Source of the DNA: Chryseobacterium gotjawalense
GTDB taxonomy: Bacteria; Bacteroidota; Bacteroidia; Flavobacteriales; Weeksellaceae
Length of the DNA stretch: 64,000 nt
Direction of reading: 5' to 3'
Assembly (NCBI RefSeq): GCF_030012525.1
Contig: NZ_CP124855.1
Location: 682,001-746,000 of the forward strand
A model generated the notes under the pieces. It was not told the DNA's origin. It saw only the letters and a program-made list of their open reading frames with translations, and made no database searches. The translations under genes were made by a program, and so were the position numbers. How positions within the stretch are numbered: position 1 is the stretch's first letter; every line of letters begins with the position of its first letter. Positions 61,754 to 64,000 of the stretch are shown piece after piece.

Positions 61754-64000
61754 TTACCCACACTTGCTATTCCCACAGTTTTTACAAGTCAAACAACCTT
61801 CCTGATAAACCACCTGGTCAGAACCACAGTTAGAACATCTTCCGCCGGCTTCGGTACCATCAGCGATATAGCGTTTCAAAGCACGGGCGACACCGGCTTT
61901 CCAATTGTTGATGGACTCAGAATCGAGTTCGAGACGGTTGATTAATTCCACCGCATTTTCAATCGGCATTCCGTGGCGTAATGTTCCGGAAATCAATTTC
62001 GCATAATTCCAGAATTCGGGTTTGAATTTATGAGAAAGTCCTTCAATCGTGGTTTTATAACCACGGAGATTTTTGAACTGAAAATCATAGCGCGATTTTC
62101 CGTTTTCGTCCTGGTTTTTAATAATCACTCCTTCATTCACCCACCGTGGAAGCATAATTCCTTCTTCATCGTCTGCCAAACCGGTGAAAATCTCATAAGG
62201 TTTGCCTTCAATTAAACCAACAAAAGCAATCCATTTCTCTTTATTATTTTGAAAACGGACGACATCTGCCTGTAAAACATGCGGCCTTTTGGTAGGAAAA
62301 ACAGAAGTGATCATTTCGGTTTTGTCCTCTTTTTTATCATCCGCCGAAATGAGAACACCGGAACGGGAACCGTCCCGATAGACTGTAACTCCTTTGCAGC
62401 CTACTTCCCAAGCTTTGATATACAGTTGATTCACCAGTTCTTCGGTCGCATCATTCGGAATATTAATCGTTACCGAAATCGAATGATCTACCCATTTCTG
62501 AATCGAGCCCTGCATTTCTACTTTGCTCAACCAATCCACATCATTCGAAGTAGCTTTGTAATAAGGCGATTTTTCAATGATTTTATTCAATTCATCTTGA
62601 GAATAATTTCTTTCGGTGTCGATCCCCTGAACTTCCATCCATTCTTTGAACCGGTGGTGGAAAACCAAATATTCTTCCCACGAATCGCCGACTTCATCCA
62701 CAAAATCTACGCGGATATCCTGATCATTTGGATTTACTTTTCTACGTCTTTTATACACTGGAAGAAAAACCGGTTCAATCCCCGAAGTGGTTTGTGACAT
62801 CAGCGAAGTGCTTCCTGTGGGTGCAATTGTAAGCAAAGCAATATTTCTTCTGCCATATTTCACCAAATCTTCATATAATTTTGGATCAGCTTCTTTTAAC
62901 CTTAAAATAAATGGATTTTTTTCTTCTCTTTTGGCATCATAAATTGCAAAAGCTCCTCTTTCTTTCGCCATTTCCACCGATGAACGGTAAGCAGCCGAAG
63001 CCAAAGTTTTGTGAACCAAAGTCGAAAATTCATTTCCTTCTTTGCTTCCATATTGAATATTTAAAGCAGCGAGCATATCGCCTTCTGCAGTAATCCCGAC
63101 TCCTGTTCTTCTTCCTTCCATGGTTTTCTGACGGATTTTTAACCAAAGATGTTTCTCGGTGAATTTAATTTCTTCACTCTCCGGATCGGCTTCAATTTTC
63201 GCCAAAATCGTATCGATTTTTTCAATTTCCAGATCGATAATATCATCCATCATTCTTTGCGCGTAACCAACATGCTCCTTAAATAAATCAAAATTAAATT
63301 TCGCGTTTTTCGTAAACGGATTTTCAACGTAAGAGAAAAGATTCACTGCCAACAGTCGGCAAGAATCATAAGGACACAAAGGAATCTCGCCACACGGATT
63401 CGTGGAAACGGTTTCGTAACCGAGGTCAGAATAACAATCCGGCAAAGATTCTTTAATAATCGTATCCCAAAAAAGGATTCCCGGTTCTGCCGATTTCCAG
63501 GCGTTATGAATAATTTTATCCCAAAGATCGGTCGCTTTAATTTCCTTTTGAAATTTAGGATTTGAACTGTGAATTGGATATTTTTGAATGTAATTTTCTT
63601 TATTAACAACTGCTTTCATAAAATCATCATCGATTCTCACCGAAATATTGGCACCCGTAATTTTTCCCTGCTCCAGTTTGGCATTCACGAAATCCTCAGA
63701 ATCCGGATGATTGATAGAAACCGAAAGCATCAATGCTCCTCTTCTGCCATCCTGGGCCACTTCCCGCGTAGAGTTAGAATATCTTTCCATAAATGGCACC
63801 AAACCTGTTGAAGTCAAAGCAGAATTTTTTACAGGAGAACCTTTCGGGCGAATATTTGATAAATCGTGACCAACTCCACCGCGGCGTTTCATCAATTGAA
63901 CCTGCTCTTCATCAATTTTCATAATGCTTCCGTAAGAATCACTTTGCGTTCCGCTGCCGATGACAAAACAATTTGAAAGCGACGCAATCTGAAAATTATT
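61754..64000 (-). CDS. nrdJ: Adenosylcobalamin-dependent ribonucleotide reductase (class II), 5' end outside window
   Basis: 748 codons are visible and the frame is open to the right edge, so the start lies beyond it. Class II reductases make deoxynucleotides with vitamin B12. Seen: LSNCFVIG at the edge (first redox Cys), NPCGEIPLCPYDSCRLL (radical Cys and the Asn/Glu), the loop APTGSTS, and a C-terminal zinc ribbon with CSNCGSD and CLTCKNCGNSKCG, whose cysteines pass electrons. An internal ATG at 63922 is not the start. A degenerate copy of this 3' end lies at 60155-60230. Confidence 0.93.
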   Translation of the reverse strand, partial: NNFQIASLSNCFVIGSGTQSDSYGSIMKIDEEQVQLMKRRGGVGHDLSNIRPKGSPVKNSALTSTGLVPFMERYSNSTREVAQDGRRGALMLSVSINHPDSEDFVNAKLEQGKITGANISVRIDDDFMKAVVNKENYIQKYPIHSSNPKFQKEIKATDLWDKIIHNAWKSAEPGILFWDTIIKESLPDCYSDLGYETVSTNPCGEIPLCPYDSCRLLAVNLFSYVENPFTKNAKFNFDLFKEHVGYAQRMMDDIIDLEIEKIDTILAKIEADPESEEIKFTEKHLWLKIRQKTMEGRRTGVGITAEGDMLAALNIQYGSKEGNEFSTLVHKTLASAAYRSSVEMAKERGAFAIYDAKREEKNPFILRLKEADPKLYEDLVKYGRRNIALLTIAPTGSTSLMSQTTSGIEPVFLPVYKRRRKVNPNDQDIRVDFVDEVGDSWEEYLVFHHRFKEWMEVQGIDTERNYSQDELNKIIEKSPYYKATSNDVDWLSKVEMQGSIQKWVDHSISVTINIPNDATEELVNQLYIKAWEVGCKGVTVYRDGSRSGVLISADDKKEDKTEMITSVFPTKRPHVLQADVVRFQNNKEKWIAFVGLIEGKPYEIFTGLADDEEGIMLPRWVNEGVIIKNQDENGKSRYDFQFKNLRGYKTTIEGLSHKFKPEFWNYAKLISGTLRHGMPIENAVELINRLELDSESINNWKAGVARALKRYIADGTEAGGRCSNCGSDQVVYQEGCLTCKNCGNSKCG

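Noticed and set aside
1..64000. tRNA, rRNA, riboswitch or replication origin
   Set aside because: No tRNA-like T-loop/acceptor pairs, rRNA blocks, known riboswitch cores or DnaA-box clusters were noticed by eye; a covariance-model search was not possible.

Overview
This 64 kb window is an ordinary chromosomal stretch of an AT-rich member of the Bacteroidota, most likely a Chryseobacterium/Kaistella-like flavobacterium (Weeksellaceae). The lineage call is inference. It rests on a 288-residue primary sigma factor without region 1.1, promoters of the Bacteroidota type (TTTG or TTG, about 20 bases, TAnnTTTG), a type IX secretion (T9SS) type B sorting domain with SprB repeats, bacillithiol-linked proteins, and many Bacteroidota families of unknown function (DUF4153, DUF6526, DUF5916, DUF2891). 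No rRNA, tRNA, CRISPR array, intact insertion sequence or phage was seen.

Layout. 1-3 kb: PAP2-family membrane protein, BlaI-like regulator, DUF4153 protein. 3.3-5.7 kb: glycine-rich RRM protein, aldo/keto reductase, rpoD. 5.8-7.4 kb: a tight minus-strand operon of BstA-like bacillithiol transferase, YtxJ-like thiol protein and a Crp/Fnr regulator. 7.5-12.3 kb: pncA, an S41 protease lipoprotein, an SRPBCC protein, a GreA/B-like factor, an unannotated 40-codon gene with its own promoter and hairpin, and corA. 12.4-15.2 kb: a membrane pyrophosphatase fused to an OmpA-like domain. 15.6-22.2 kb: exported S9, M1 and M28 peptidases with two small membrane proteins. 22.4-24.9 kb: DUF6526, a small lipoprotein, topoisomerase IB and an Nei/Fpg glycosylase whose zinc-finger cysteines are missing. 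25.1-32.3 kb: a 2403-residue adhesin with 18 SprB repeats. 32.4-37.4 kb: exonuclease III, a P-type ATPase, ferredoxin and ferredoxin-NADP reductase. 37.5-46.7 kb: DUF3108, DUF5916, pheS, RdgB, a CPBP protease, prfC and a DUF4349 lipoprotein. 46.8-55.4 kb: DUF2891 protein, acyl-CoA dehydrogenase, fatty acyl-CoA ligase, aconitase and an AhpD-like protein. 55.5-58.8 kb: zinc-ribbon protein, a decayed T9SS domain, CvfB, a KOW protein and lpd. 58.9-64 kb: a small accessory patch with a broken higA copy, a cytochrome c lipoprotein, a decayed copy of the 3' end of the neighbouring ribonucleotide reductase gene, an intact higBA module, an unknown lipoprotein, and the B12-dependent ribonucleotide reductase, which runs off the right edge.

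How the genes fit together. Most are housekeeping or envelope genes in short operons separated by clear hairpin terminators. Exported peptidases, the S41 protease and outer-membrane proteins fit a proteolytic lifestyle. Acyl-CoA ligase, acyl-CoA dehydrogenase, aconitase and lipoamide dehydrogenase serve fatty-acid and central carbon oxidation. The most unusual points are the pyrophosphatase-OmpA fusion, the bacillithiol operon with its Crp-type regulator, the duplicated ribonucleotide-reductase tail beside higBA, the remnants of higA and of a T9SS protein, and several genes whose -7 promoter box sits only 4 to 8 bases before the start codon, suggesting leaderless or very short-leader transcripts.
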